From positions 124,001 through 188,000 of the forward strand of contig NZ_CAWVHE010000003.1 in the NCBI RefSeq assembly GCF_963929015.1: a stretch of 64,000 bases of DNA. Reading direction: 5' to 3'. Within the stretch, counting starts at the first letter, position 1, and every line of letters begins with the position of its first letter. This document shows, piece after piece, positions 33,040 to 42,500 of this stretch. The notes below the pieces were generated by a model. The model was not told the DNA's origin and ran no database searches. It saw nothing but the letters and a program-made list of their open reading frames with translations. The stretch is from Merdimonas sp963929015. GTDB lineage: Bacteria; Bacillota; Clostridia; Lachnospirales; Lachnospiraceae. The position numbers were made by a program, and so were the translations under genes.

Positions 33040-34392
33040 GAGTGTTGACCGGAAACTGAAAGCAAACATAGTTGCGGTGGTGGCTACGGCAATGAAATCT
33101 GCAATGGGTTCTGCCAGAAAGACGGCCTGTACCTTGTCTTCCAGAAACAGGGGAAGAAGGTAGATCAGCGGAATCAGTACGATGATCTTCCGAAAGATTG
33201 CAAGGAAGGCGGACACTCTGGAGTTGCCAAAAGCGATAAAGGTCTGCTGGCAGGATATCTGCAGCCCCATCAGGATCACGGAGGCCATGTAGATACGAAG
33301 CGCCCAGCAGGCAAGAGCAGTCAGCTGGGGGTCGCTGGTGAAAATGGCGACAAAAATACCCGGAGTCAGTTCTGACAACAGCCAGAGGATAGCGGCAAAG
33401 CTGACGCAGCAGATAGTCTGGAGCCGAAATGCTTCTTTTACCCGGTCGGCGTTTCCGGCTCCGAAGTTAAAGCTGATGATAGGCTGTCCGCCCTGGGTCA
33501 GCCCCTGAAGAGGCAGCAGGGCAAACTGCATGACGCTGGAGAGAATGGTCATAGCGCCGACGGCCAGATCGCCGCCGTATTTTAAAAGGGAAGAATTAAA
33601 ACACAGCACCAGGATGCTTTCTGTGGACTGCATGACAAAGGGAGCAACTCCCAGACCGATGCAAGGCAGCAGAACCCTGGAGCGGATCCTTAAGTTTTCC
33701 TTCTTCAGACGAAGAACGGTATTTGGGCCGGTTAAAAATCGAAGGGCCCATACAGCGCTGATGGCCTGGGAAAGGATCGTGGCAAGAGCAGCGCCCCGGA
33801 CGCCCATATGAAATCCGAAAATAAAGACAGGATCCAGGATAATATTGGTGACAGCGCCGATTACAACTGTCATCATGCTGATCTTGGAGAATCCCTGCGC
33901 TGAGATGAACAGATTCATTCCCAGTGTCAGCTGTACAAAGATGGTGCCGATGGCGTAGATGGACATATAGTCCGTGGCATAGCCAATGGTATTTTCACTG
34001 GCGCCGAATAAAAGTAGAACCGGCCGCTGGAAGATCAGGATCAGTATCGTCAGCAGGATGGCGGCTGCCACAAGGGCGAAAAAACAGTTTCCCATGATCT
34101 GCTCTGCGCCCTCCTTATCTTTTCTTCCCATCAGGATGCTGGCTCTTGGCGCGCCGCCCATTCCAAGAAGAGAAGCAAAAGCGGAGACGATCATGATCAG
34201 CGGGAAGCAAACGCCTACGCCGGTCAGAGCGGCAGCCCCGGTCTCGGGGATGTGGCCGATATACATCCGGTCAACCATGTTGTAAAGTGCGTTTACAAGC
34301 TGAGAGGTGATGGCCGGTACAGCCAGGACAAAAAGCAGATGGCGGACAGACTCCCGCCCCAGGTCCACTTCATTGGACATACGCAGTTTCAT
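33013..34392 (-). CDS. MATE family efflux transporter (second copy)
   Basis: A 459-residue integral membrane antiporter with about 12 hydrophobic segments and the MATE features VPAITSQLVNALYNMVDRMYIG and, in the second half, LQGLTQGGQPIISFNFGAGN, both typical of the MepA/DinF-like branch. It differs clearly from the MATE protein at 25956. The substrate is unknown. The start follows AGAAGG; a second in-frame ATG is 4 codons later. It is 50 bp downstream of pucR-type gene on the same strand, so it may be co-transcribed with that regulator. Confidence 0.88.
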   Translation of the reverse strand: MKLRMSNEVDLGRESVRHLLFVLAVPAITSQLVNALYNMVDRMYIGHIPETGAAALTGVGVCFPLIMIVSAFASLLGMGGAPRASILMGRKDKEGAEQIMGNCFFALVAAAILLTILILIFQRPVLLLFGASENTIGYATDYMSIYAIGTIFVQLTLGMNLFISAQGFSKISMMTVVIGAVTNIILDPVFIFGFHMGVRGAALATILSQAISAVWALRFLTGPNTVLRLKKENLRIRSRVLLPCIGLGVAPFVMQSTESILVLCFNSSLLKYGGDLAVGAMTILSSVMQFALLPLQGLTQGGQPIISFNFGAGNADRVKEAFRLQTICCVSFAAILWLLSELTPGIFVAIFTSDPQLTALACWALRIYMASVILMGLQISCQQTFIAFGNSRVSAFLAIFRKIIVLIPLIYLLPLFLEDKVQAVFLAEPIADFIAVATTATMFAFSFRSTLKKMRAAAS

Positions 34393-34442
34393 AGATATAT
34401 AGCCTTCTTTCTAGTGTGTGTTTCATTGCCGGATATGCAGAC

Positions 34443-35585
34443 TTAAGGTTTCAGCAGTCGATGGATCTTATAAATGATGGACAGGGTTTCCAGAAAGTCC
34501 ACTTCATTTTCTCCGTATTCCAGGATCTCCTTCAAACTGTTGATCCGGTAACGGACCGTGTTCTCATGGAGAAACATGGCGGCGCCGGTTTTTTTATAAT
34601 CTGCGCCGTTTTCCATGAAACAACACAGGGTGTAAAACAGCTGGGAATGATTTTCCTCGTCATATTTCAGGAGAGGGCCGGCAGTCTCTTTGTAAAATTG
34701 CAGGAGAGCCGGATGATCCTGGATAGATACCAGAAGCCGCGTAATCCCCAGTCGGCGATAGTAGGCGGTCTGTCCCGGGCTGGCAGCATCTGCCGCGGCG
34801 TAAGCCTGGGAGATGCCGTCTCCCAGACGGGAAATGGGCTGGACATTGCTGATGCCGATCCGGGCTCCGGGAAGGTTCTGGCAGAGATAGTCGGTAATAT
34901 CCTGGATGGTTTCCTGAAGCTGGCTGTCTGTTTTTTTGTGAAAACTGTAAGCCAGACAGAATCCGTCACGATATGTAGCCGAGAGGGAAGTGACTCCGTA
35001 GTAAAGCGGCTTGCTCAGGAGCATTTTTTCCTGCTGCTTTTCGGACATGGCGCAGAAAAATACCAGGACATGACTAAGAAAACTGGGATTTAGTTCCCGG
35101 ATGATCTCTCGTTTTTCAGAGTCTGAAATGTGACCGGAGGTCAGGGCCAGCAGTTGATTGGTGACAAGCCTGCGGCTTTCCAGAGATAGTTTACATTCAA
35201 TAATGCCGGAGATCACTGAAGAGTAGGGAACGTGTTCGCTGATAAAAATAACCGGCAGCTTATGTTTGTTACAAAGCTCCGCTGCTTCGGGAGGGATATC
35301 TTTGATGTATTGATCGATGATACATACGGCAGAAGCCTGGATAGAGAGGTACCGTTTTATGACCGTTATGATATAATCCGGATTATCTTTACCATAAAAA
35401 AAAGCGGTCAGATAAAAATCATGACGTGCGGTCAGATTATCCAGGATCGGATCGCAGACATCATGAGGAGTGTCATATACATTGGGAAAATGGACCGGGT
35501 TATCCAGGCCGGATTCTCCGGCGACCAGACGATAACCGTCCATAAATGGGAGTTTCAGGACATCTCTGACAGTCAGCTCTTTCAT
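34443..35585 (-). CDS. PucR-family transcriptional regulator
   Basis: A 380-residue activator-type regulator. The N-terminal PucR sensor domain (about 1-125, MKELTVRDVLKLPFMDGYRLVAG in two pieces) is followed by a GGDEF-like linker and a C-terminal helix-turn-helix (about 325-375, KKTGAAMFLHENTVRYRINSLKEIL in part). PucR regulators commonly control purine or ureide catabolism. It is divergent from a CodB-type permease and a DUF917 gene, which supports control of nucleobase or hydantoin-like substrate use. A palindrome AACAATTGTT in the shared region is a candidate operator. Confidence 0.85.
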   Translation of the reverse strand: MKELTVRDVLKLPFMDGYRLVAGESGLDNPVHFPNVYDTPHDVCDPILDNLTARHDFYLTAFFYGKDNPDYIITVIKRYLSIQASAVCIIDQYIKDIPPEAAELCNKHKLPVIFISEHVPYSSVISGIIECKLSLESRRLVTNQLLALTSGHISDSEKREIIRELNPSFLSHVLVFFCAMSEKQQEKMLLSKPLYYGVTSLSATYRDGFCLAYSFHKKTDSQLQETIQDITDYLCQNLPGARIGISNVQPISRLGDGISQAYAAADAASPGQTAYYRRLGITRLLVSIQDHPALLQFYKETAGPLLKYDEENHSQLFYTLCCFMENGADYKKTGAAMFLHENTVRYRINSLKEILEYGENEVDFLETLSIIYKIHRLLKP

Positions 35586-35619
35586 TTGTACATCAAATCC
35601 TTTCTTTTTTTATAATTCT

Positions 35620-35629
35620 AACAATTGTT
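35620..35629. promoter_or_regulatory. Candidate operator palindrome between divergent genes
   Basis: AACAATTGTT is a perfect 10-bp palindrome 34 bp before the PucR-type start codon and in the region shared with the permease promoter (extended -10 TGGTATACT at 35715-35723). Binding by the PucR-type protein is inference. Confidence 0.35.
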
Positions 35630-35714
35630 GAAAAGAAAATCCAGTAATCTTTGTGAAATAAACAAAAAAGTTGAGGTTTTTTTAACAAAGAATGATGAAA
35701 TACAGAAAAATGGC

Positions 35715-35723
35715 TGGTATACT
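35715..35723 (+). promoter_or_regulatory. Extended -10 promoter of permease/DUF917 operon
   Basis: TGGTATACT is a TGn-extended -10 box with no good -35, fitting a promoter that needs an activator. It is about 80 bp before the permease start. Confidence 0.45.
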
Positions 35724-35801
35724 TTACGATTAGGGGATTCAGATAGTTAGATTGAAGTAAATATAGGGGAGAGCAGACAGGGAAAAGGAAGGGGAAATGG
35801 T

Positions 35802-36940
35802 ATGGCAGGAGAAAAGTTTGCCCTGGAACCGGTTGGCCCGGAAGAAAAAAAGGGATGGATATCGCTGGCGTTTGTACAGACAGGGATTATCGTATGCGTT
35901 CCATCGCTGCTTTTGGAAAACAAGGGGCGAGGTTCCTGGTAGGCACCACGATGCTGATTTCTATGGTAGGCTGGTCTGGGCTGAACTGTAATGTGTGTGG
36001 AGAATCCTTTGCCAGTCTTGTCAGAACGGCCTTTGGAATGGAGGTTCCAGTGATGGCTTCCTCGGTTTTCTGGGGGATCGTGATGCTGATCAGCGCCGTG
36101 TACGGGATGAATGCTTTTCGCAGGCTGGATGCTGTGGCGCTTCCTCTTCTTGTGCTGCTTATGATCCTTGGAACAATACTGGCATTTTTAAGATATGGAG
36201 CGGAGGGGTTATCTCTGCCGTCCGGGAACACGATGACATTTGTACAGGGGATGGGGCTTTCTTTTAGCTTTACTGCTGCCGGCGCTATTACAAGCGCGGA
36301 TATCACCCGGTTTCAGAAGAGTAGAAAAGATACGGTAAAATCTGTTTTCTGGGGAATTATGCCGGCAGGGATTTTCACATTATGCCTGGGGATCCTGATG
36401 ACAAAGATGACAGGAAATTATGATATTACATCGGTTCTTACATCTGTTGGTCTTCCGGTTTCCGGGGTGCTGGTCCTGATTCTTGCCACCTGGACGACCA
36501 ATTCACTGAACGCTTATTCTGCGGGACTGGATGCAGTGATGGTATTTGGTATTCCCGATCAGAAAAGAAAGGCTGCGACAGCGGTTGCCGGCCTTGCGGG
36601 GATTGTGTTGGCCGCAGCGGGGATCCTGGGACATATGGAAACTTTTTTGAGTCTTCTTTCCTATGTTTTTTCTGCTGTTGGGGGAGTGATGACGGCAGAT
36701 TACTGGATTGTGAGAAAGGGGAGAAAGGAATCCTGGCATGAGAAACGCGGGTGGAATCCTACCGGCGTTCTGGCGATGATCCTGGCCATTGGCGCGGCTG
36801 TGATCGTGAAGGTGGATTACTCGGGGATTATCTGGGGATTTTTTATATATCTGATAGTAGAGCGTCTGCTGCCCGGTTCCCGGGAAAAGGAGCTTCCGTC
36901 TACAGAAGAAGAACAAGGAAAAGGAAATGAGGAGAAATGA
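35802..36940 (+). pseudogene. CodB-type nucleobase permease, broken by internal deletion and frameshift
   Basis: Cytosine/purine permease (NCS1) family. Frame one, from the ATG at 35802 after RBS AGGGGA, reads EKFALEPVGPEEKKGW, WISLAFVQTGIIVCVPSLLL, then stops at 35942. The rest is in the +2 frame from about 35913: AFGKQGARFLVGTT, SMVGWSGLNCNVCGES and on to a normal C terminus at 36940 with about nine membrane segments. In intact relatives about 50 residues (end of TM1 through TM2) lie between these parts, so a deletion near 35912 removed them and shifted the frame. A shorter product from an internal ATG at 35855 cannot be excluded. Confidence 0.75.
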
Positions 36941-38037
36941 GGAAATTACAAAAGCAGGAGATTATTGATTTGTTGCATGGCTGTGCCGTGGCAGGAACCG
37001 GTGGCGGCGGAGAATTGTCGCTTGGGTTATCCCTTTTGGAGGAGGATTTTCAGAAAGGAAAGGATCTGTTCCTTGCCAAGCCGGAAGAGGTGCCGGCGGG
37101 TTCTTATGTCTGTGTGCCATATATGTGCGGCTCTCCGGCCAGTCTTGCCACTTGCGGAAAAGAGTATGCAAGGCTTCCGATGCTTGGGTACCCGGAATCT
37201 TTGCTTGCGTTCCGGACGCTGGAAGACTATTTCGGGAAACCGTTTTTTGGTGTGGTCGCGACAGAACTTGGAGGCGCGAACACCGCCTATGCACTACATA
37301 CCGCATTTCAGCTGGGTGTGCCTGTGATTGACGGCGACCCTGCCGGCCGGTCGGTGCCGGAACTTCAGCACAGCTCCTTTTATGTGGAAGGAATCCCGAT
37401 GGCCCCGGTAGCTGTGGCCACTCAGTTTGGGGATACGATGATTATCAAAGACGTGGTAGACGATATGCGCTGTGAAGACATTATCCGATCCATTGCCGTA
37501 GCCAGTGGAAATAAAATCGGTGTAGCGGATCATGCTGTAACAGGAGAGCAGCTTCGCCACGCCATTATCCCGCATACGCTTTCCTACGCTATGGAGATCG
37601 GAAAGGTAATGCGCCTTGCGAAAGCACAGGAAAAAAATGCGGCAGAAAAGATCTGCGAAGCGGTGGATGGAAAGATTTTATTTACCGGAACGGTGACAAA
37701 GACTTTCTATGAGGAAGAGGGAGGATTTGTCCTTGGAGAGATCCATTTGAGCGGAACAGGAAATTATAAAAAAGAAAATTACGGAATCTGGTTTAAAAAC
37801 GAAAATCTTGTGGCTTACCGGAATGGAAAAGTGGATGTTTCCTGCCCGGATCTGATCTGCGTCATAGATGACGCGGGGAACCCGGTGACGAACCCTTATG
37901 CAAGATCTGGCCAGAAGCTGACTGTATTTGCCCTTCCGGCGCCGGCAGTCTGGAAAACAGAAGACGGGATTGACGTCCTGGGTCCGAGAAGCTTTGGATT
38001 TCATTTTGATTATATTCCTTTTTCGGAGAGAGAATAA
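36937..38037 (+). CDS. DUF917 family protein
   Basis: A 366-residue protein of the DUF917 family, often found beside hydantoinase-like genes and nucleobase permeases; no reaction is established. It has the glycine-rich start CAVAGTGGGGELSLG, VVATELGGANTAYA, VIDGDPAGRSVPELQ and a late LGPRSFGFHFDY. It overlaps the end of the broken permease by 4 bp, and the PucR-type regulator is divergent upstream, so it likely works on a nucleobase-like or hydantoin-like compound. It remains intact although its transporter partner is damaged. Confidence 0.85.
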   Translation: MRKLQKQEIIDLLHGCAVAGTGGGGELSLGLSLLEEDFQKGKDLFLAKPEEVPAGSYVCVPYMCGSPASLATCGKEYARLPMLGYPESLLAFRTLEDYFGKPFFGVVATELGGANTAYALHTAFQLGVPVIDGDPAGRSVPELQHSSFYVEGIPMAPVAVATQFGDTMIIKDVVDDMRCEDIIRSIAVASGNKIGVADHAVTGEQLRHAIIPHTLSYAMEIGKVMRLAKAQEKNAAEKICEAVDGKILFTGTVTKTFYEEEGGFVLGEIHLSGTGNYKKENYGIWFKNENLVAYRNGKVDVSCPDLICVIDDAGNPVTNPYARSGQKLTVFALPAPAVWKTEDGIDVLGPRSFGFHFDYIPFSERE

Positions 38038-38115
38038 AAAAAGAGATTATATAAAAAAGATTATAAAAAAAGAGATTATTGGTTGAAATATCTGTCAATT
38101 TAGAGGAAACTGCGT

Positions 38116-38121
38116 TATAAT
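38116..38121 (+). promoter_or_regulatory. Promoter -10 box of the cytidylate-kinase-like gene
   Basis: TATAAT at 38116-38121, with CTGTCA (38092-38097) as a possible -35 at 18 bp. It lies 47 bp before the start and overlaps an upstream ATG, which argues against that ATG being used. Confidence 0.5.
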
Positions 38122-38167
38122 GAAAGAAGATACCTGCAGGATACTTCGTGAGGAAGGGGGATTCTCT

Positions 38168-38782
38168 ATGACAGAACCAAGGATCATCACCATAGGCCGT
38201 GAATTTGGAAGCGGCGGACACGAAATCGGAAACTTGCTTGCCACCAGGCTGGATATTCCGCTTTATGATAACAATCTGATCCGGATGGTAGCGGAAAAAC
38301 TGGATATCCGGGAAGAGACGGCGCGCGCCGTGGACGAGACGACATTAAATAGTTTCCTGACTGGATTTGTATTGGATCCCATCGAGCAGTCCAGCCGGCT
38401 GAACGGGACAGAATATGTACCGCCGCTGACCCAGCAGGTATATGAGCTGCAGTGCGACATCATCCGCAGGCTGGCAGACAGAGGATCCTGCATTATCGTA
38501 GGCCGGTGTGCAGATTATGTGCTGCGGGATCATAAAAACTGCATCAATATATTTATCTGTGCAGGCTTGGAAGACCGGGTATCAAGAATAGCAAGAAAAT
38601 ATGACATTTCCGAGCGGAAAGCGGCAGATAAGATCAAGCGGATGGATCGCGAGAGAAGAAACTATTATGAATCTCATACCGGACAGGAGTGGGGAAGCAT
38701 CGAATCCCATCATATGCTCCTGAATGTGAGCCGTCTGGGAATAGAACGGGCAGTAGACTTGCTGGAAAAAATGTGCAGATAG
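38168..38782 (+). CDS. Cytidylate kinase-like family protein
   Basis: A 204-residue P-loop kinase related to cytidylate kinase. The N terminus reads RIITIGREFGSGGHEIG, a Walker A with the GSGGxE form typical of the cytidylate-kinase-like group, then a nucleoside-binding helical part, IIVGRCADYVLRD, and a lid RKYDISERKAADKIKRMDRERR in two stretches. The substrate may not be CMP; these paralogues are common in Lachnospiraceae besides true Cmk. The start at 38168 has RBS AGGAAGGGG. A repeat palindrome follows 21 bp after the stop. Confidence 0.82.
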   Translation: MTEPRIITIGREFGSGGHEIGNLLATRLDIPLYDNNLIRMVAEKLDIREETARAVDETTLNSFLTGFVLDPIEQSSRLNGTEYVPPLTQQVYELQCDIIRRLADRGSCIIVGRCADYVLRDHKNCINIFICAGLEDRVSRIARKYDISERKAADKIKRMDRERRNYYESHTGQEWGSIESHHMLLNVSRLGIERAVDLLEKMCR

Positions 38783-38803
38783 AAGATTGTTAAGTTACTA
38801 ACA

Positions 38804-38866
38804 GGGGACGTAGACCTTTTGCAAAGGTCTACGTCCCCAATTGCATTTTACCCTGTACCTGATTGA
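38804..38866. repeat. Palindromic repeat element 3 with one 22-bp tail unit
   Basis: Arms GGGGACGTAGACCTTT (38804-38819) and its exact complement (38823-38838) enclose TGC. One tail unit follows at 38841-38862. It lies between two convergent genes, one base before the aldehyde dehydrogenase stop codon, and could act as a shared transcript end. Confidence 0.9.
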
Positions 38867-38867
38867 A

Positions 38868-40247
38868 TTATTTCAGGAAAAACCGTACCATTTTTTCGTG
38901 TATTTTCCGGTAAGGCTGATAGCGCATAGGCAGATCCAGCCAGTTTTTTTTGTCTACAATGCTCTTGTAGTGGGAGAAGGTATCGAAGCCGGTCTTGCCG
39001 TGATAGGCGCCCATTCCGCTTTCGCCGAAGCCGCCAAATCCCATCTGGGTGGTGGCCAGATGGATGATGGTGTCGTTGATGCACCCGCCGCCGAAACCGC
39101 AGTGGGCGGTTACCTGTCTTGCGGCTTTTTTGTTGGATGTGAACAGATAAAGCGCCAGTGGGTGGGGCCTGGAGTTGATGTTTCGGATCACTTCGTCCAG
39201 ATGGTCAAAGACCAGGATGGGCATGATGGGGCCGAAGATTTCTTCCTGCATGACAGGGTCGGCAAACGTGACGTTATCCATGACGGTGGGTTCGATACGC
39301 AGAGTTCTGCGGTCGGATTTTCCTCCGTGTATGACTTTGGCGTTGTCGATCAGTCCCAGGATCCGGTCGAAATGTTTTTCGTTGATGATTTTCCCGTAAT
39401 TGGTATTTTTTAATGGCTGTTTGCCAAATTGTTTCTGGATTTGTCTTTGTACTTCTTTGATCAACTTTTCTTTGACAGAGCGGTGGCAGTAAATATAGTC
39501 CGGCGCCACGCAGGTCTGCCCGCAGTTCAGATATTTGCCGAATACGATTCTCCGGGCTGCCAGCCGGATGTTGGCGGAGGCGTCTACGATGCAGGGACTT
39601 TTGCCTCCCAGCTCCAGAGTGACCGGAGTCAGATGTTCGGCGGCGCTTTGCATGACTTTCTTTCCTACAGACTGACTGCCTGTAAAGAAAATATAGTCAA
39701 AATGTTCTTTTAGAAGGCAGGTATTCTCTGCACGGCCGCCGGTAACAACAGCTACATATTGTGGATCAAAGCACTGGGACAGGATCTGGAGGATTACGTC
39801 GCTGGTGCAGGGGGAATAAGCGCTTGGCTTCACGACAGCAGTGTTTCCTGCAGCCAGCGCGTCCACCAGAGGTGACAGCGTCAGCATAAAAGGATAGTTC
39901 CATGGACTCATGATCAAAGTCACGCCGTAAGGCAATGGCTTTTGATAACTGTGAGAATGAAACTGGGCAAGCGGCGTAAGCACTGTCTTTTCCCGGGCAA
40001 ATTTTCGGATGTGTTTTAGCAGATAGCTGATTTCTTCCAGAACCAGCCCCGTTTCGCACATATAACTTTCAAAACTGCTTTTTCCCAGATCTTTGCGAAG
40101 AGCCGTGTGGATCTCTTTTTCGCATTCGGAGATGACCGCATACAATTTTTTTAAAGCTGCGATCCGAAATGGGATGGGAAGAGTTGCCCCTGTTTGAAAA
40201 TATTTTCTCTGCGTAGTGACGATTTCTTTAATTTCCTGTTCTGTCAT
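38868..40247 (-). CDS. Aldehyde dehydrogenase, class 3-like
   Basis: NAD(P)-dependent oxidation of an aldehyde to the acid. The 459-residue product matches the short class 3 / fatty aldehyde dehydrogenase group: SPWNYPFMLTLSPL, the cofactor loop TGSQSVGKKV, the general-base ELGGKSP with its glutamate, the nucleophile cysteine in GQTCVAPDY, and EEIFGPIMP. The C terminus is hydrophobic (MVRFFLK), as in membrane-associated relatives. The start has RBS GGAGCGGA and overlaps the upstream alcohol dehydrogenase gene by 20 bp, so alcohol and aldehyde are likely handled in sequence. Confidence 0.9.
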   Translation of the reverse strand: MTEQEIKEIVTTQRKYFQTGATLPIPFRIAALKKLYAVISECEKEIHTALRKDLGKSSFESYMCETGLVLEEISYLLKHIRKFAREKTVLTPLAQFHSHSYQKPLPYGVTLIMSPWNYPFMLTLSPLVDALAAGNTAVVKPSAYSPCTSDVILQILSQCFDPQYVAVVTGGRAENTCLLKEHFDYIFFTGSQSVGKKVMQSAAEHLTPVTLELGGKSPCIVDASANIRLAARRIVFGKYLNCGQTCVAPDYIYCHRSVKEKLIKEVQRQIQKQFGKQPLKNTNYGKIINEKHFDRILGLIDNAKVIHGGKSDRRTLRIEPTVMDNVTFADPVMQEEIFGPIMPILVFDHLDEVIRNINSRPHPLALYLFTSNKKAARQVTAHCGFGGGCINDTIIHLATTQMGFGGFGESGMGAYHGKTGFDTFSHYKSIVDKKNWLDLPMRYQPYRKIHEKMVRFFLK

Positions 40248-41514
40248 GGATGTCCGCTCCTTCCACATTTGTTTCTTCCTGGTCTTTGATAACGCTGCTG
40301 TCTGCTGTGTCTTCATCTGTCATCAACATATAATAGAAAGGTTCCAGTTCGGCGGCGTTCATCAGGACCGGTACCGGATAGAGGGGGTTGGCTTCTTTGT
40401 CTGCGTAATGCGCCAGCTTGGGAATGTCTTCTTCTCGGATTTCCGGGATCCGGTTGCCGATGCCAAACCGTTCTTTCATCAGTTTGATGGCTTCAATAAA
40501 CCGTCCCGCAGCTTCATCGCTGGGGGTGTCTTTTTCGGCAAGGGAGGCCGCAATGGCAAGGCGGTGCAGCTTTTTGTGGATTTTTGCCCCGTAAGCTTCC
40601 AGCACCATCGGCAGGATTACGGCGTTGGCATATCCGTGGGGAACATTGTATTCTCCGCCAAGAGAATGAGCGATGGCGTGCACATAGCCTACATAGGATT
40701 TGGTAAATGCACAGCCTGCATAGAAAGAAGCGTGCAGCATATTCCGGCGTGCATCAATGTTGCTGCCATCTTCATAGACCTTGTCGATATTTTCAAAAAT
40801 CAGCTGTACGGCCAGAAGCGCATCTTTTCTGGTGCCGTAAGTGGTAGAATTGCCAATATAGGCTTCCACTGCGTGGGTCAGAGCATCCATGCCGGTGGTG
40901 GCCGTGATAAAAGGCGGAAGACTAAGGGTAACTTTTGGATCCAGCACGGCGTACCGTGGGATCAGTGGAAAATCGTTGATGGCATATTTGTAACGGGTCC
41001 GGGCGTCTGTGATCACAGCAGCCAGCGTTGTTTCACTGCCGGTGCCAGCGGTAGTTGGCACAGCCATCAAGAGGGGCAATTTTTTATGTACCTTAAGGAT
41101 ACCCTTCATTTTTGCAAGGGACTGGCCGGGTTTCACTGCCCGGGCGCCAACCGCTTTGGCGCAGTCCATACTGGAGCCGCCGCCAAATCCAATGATGCAG
41201 TCACATCCCTGGCTCCGGTAGAGTTCCAGGGCTTCGGCTACATTGTCTGTAGTGGGGTTGGCTACGGTTTTATCATACATGCAGTATGGAATCCCCTCAG
41301 TTGTAAGAGCTTTTTCCAGGCGTCCGGTCAGGCCGAGTTTGCGGATCCCGGCATCGGTGATGATCAGAACTTTACTGCAGTGCTTTTTCTGGATCACTTC
41401 CGGCAGCGCTTTGACACTGCCGACGACTTTGGGCTTGCGATAGGGCAGGAACGGAAGAGCGATTTTCAGACCAGTCTGAAAAGTCCTGCAATATATTTTT
41501 TTGAAATGATTCAT
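40228..41514 (-). CDS. Iron-containing alcohol dehydrogenase
   Basis: Group III alcohol dehydrogenase, NAD(P)-linked. The 428-residue product has the nucleotide site GFGGGSSMDCAKA, VPTTAGTGSE, and the metal ligands in TGMDALTHAVEA, HAIAHSLGG and NVPHGYANA. The chosen ATG has RBS AAAGGATC, while 28 upstream codons of the open frame cover the promoter. It is the first gene of a two-gene operon with the aldehyde dehydrogenase. The C-terminal 20 residues are polar and may exist only because of the overlap with the next gene. Confidence 0.92.
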   Translation of the reverse strand: MNHFKKIYCRTFQTGLKIALPFLPYRKPKVVGSVKALPEVIQKKHCSKVLIITDAGIRKLGLTGRLEKALTTEGIPYCMYDKTVANPTTDNVAEALELYRSQGCDCIIGFGGGSSMDCAKAVGARAVKPGQSLAKMKGILKVHKKLPLLMAVPTTAGTGSETTLAAVITDARTRYKYAINDFPLIPRYAVLDPKVTLSLPPFITATTGMDALTHAVEAYIGNSTTYGTRKDALLAVQLIFENIDKVYEDGSNIDARRNMLHASFYAGCAFTKSYVGYVHAIAHSLGGEYNVPHGYANAVILPMVLEAYGAKIHKKLHRLAIAASLAEKDTPSDEAAGRFIEAIKLMKERFGIGNRIPEIREEDIPKLAHYADKEANPLYPVPVLMNAAELEPFYYMLMTDEDTADSSVIKDQEETNVEGADIHDRTGN

Positions 41515-41569
41515 AATAAAGATCCTTTCCGGCGAAAAACGCGCATTTTTACATATTTTACACAAAAAA

Positions 41570-41598
41570 ATATTAGCAGTTGCGAGAAGGTTTGTCAA
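41570..41598 (-). promoter_or_regulatory. SigA promoter of the ADH-ALDH operon
   Basis: On the minus strand: TTGACA (41598-41593), a 17-bp spacer and TAATAT (41575-41570), about 56 bp before the start codon. Confidence 0.75.
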
Positions 41599-41608
41599 TA
41601 AACCTAAG

Positions 41609-41638
41609 TTGCCAGACGGAGTGGAAAATATCTATAAT
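41609..41638 (+). promoter_or_regulatory. Promoter of the Cof-type HAD gene
   Basis: TTGCCA (41609-41614), an 18-bp spacer and TATAAT (41633-41638). It is back to back with the ADH promoter. Confidence 0.6.
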
Positions 41639-41705
41639 AGAAGGGATTGCAGGTAATGGATGTTACATCTGAAAGCAACAAAAAAAGGAAGAAAAAGGAG
41701 AAAAT

Positions 41706-42500
41706 ATGGAGAAAAAAGCAGCGCTGTTTTTTGATATTGACGGGACTCTGATCGATGATCATACCAACGAATTGCCGGAGAGTGCGGCAGAAGCAATCAG
41801 ACGGGCCCGTGCGGCCGGACATCTTGTGTTTATCAATACCGGGCGGACGGTCTGCAGCGTGCCGGTCCGGCTGCGGCTTATGGGCATTGACGGTCTGCTT
41901 TGTGGATGCGGCACATATATCAATTATCGGCATGGTATTTTGCTGGAGCATCCCATTCCAGAAGAAAGAGGGTATCGATATATCGATGCTATGATACGTT
42001 TTGGAATGGAAGGTTTTCTGGAGGGGACAGAGGACGTATACTTTTCTGAAAGGATCAGCCGGTTTGAAAATGTGGAGAGCACCCGGCGTTATATGGCGTC
42101 CCTGGGACTGGGTGTGGAGAGAAACTATGAGAAGAAAGGATTTTGTTATGACAAACTGTTGGTCTGTACCGACGCGCAGAGCCGTAAAGAAGAGTTCTTC
42201 CAGGCAATTGCGGAAGATCTGGTTCCGATCGATCGGACCCGGGGTGTTTATGAATGTATCCAAAAAGGATACTCCAAAGCAACAGCCATAGAATTTATAC
42301 GGAAATATCTGAATCTGGACCTGGATCAGATCTATGTGTTCGGCGACAGCAGCAATGACCTTTCTATGTTTGCGTATGCCAGGCATGGAGTTGCAATGGG
42401 CGAGCATGATCCGGTGCTGGACGACTATGCGGAGTATATTACCGATACGGTGAAGAATGACGGGATTCGGAAGGCCATGGAACATCTGGGGCTGATTTAG
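41706..42500 (+). CDS. Cof-type HAD hydrolase
   Basis: A 264-residue phosphatase of the Cof/YidA class. It has motif I FFDIDGTLID, the motif II threonine in FINTGRT, a C2-type cap domain (about 80-190) and motif III/IV GDSSNDLSMF. Members dephosphorylate small sugar phosphates or flavin precursors; the substrate is unknown. RBS AAAAGGAG precedes the ATG. It stands alone with its own promoter. Confidence 0.88.
   Translation: MEKKAALFFDIDGTLIDDHTNELPESAAEAIRRARAAGHLVFINTGRTVCSVPVRLRLMGIDGLLCGCGTYINYRHGILLEHPIPEERGYRYIDAMIRFGMEGFLEGTEDVYFSERISRFENVESTRRYMASLGLGVERNYEKKGFCYDKLLVCTDAQSRKEEFFQAIAEDLVPIDRTRGVYECIQKGYSKATAIEFIRKYLNLDLDQIYVFGDSSNDLSMFAYARHGVAMGEHDPVLDDYAEYITDTVKNDGIRKAMEHLGLI

Noticed and set aside
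40216..41601. Very long plus-strand open frame opposite the alcohol dehydrogenase gene
   Set aside because: It has no family features, no ribosome site, and is exactly antisense to a gene with clear Fe-ADH motifs; its openness reflects codon bias.
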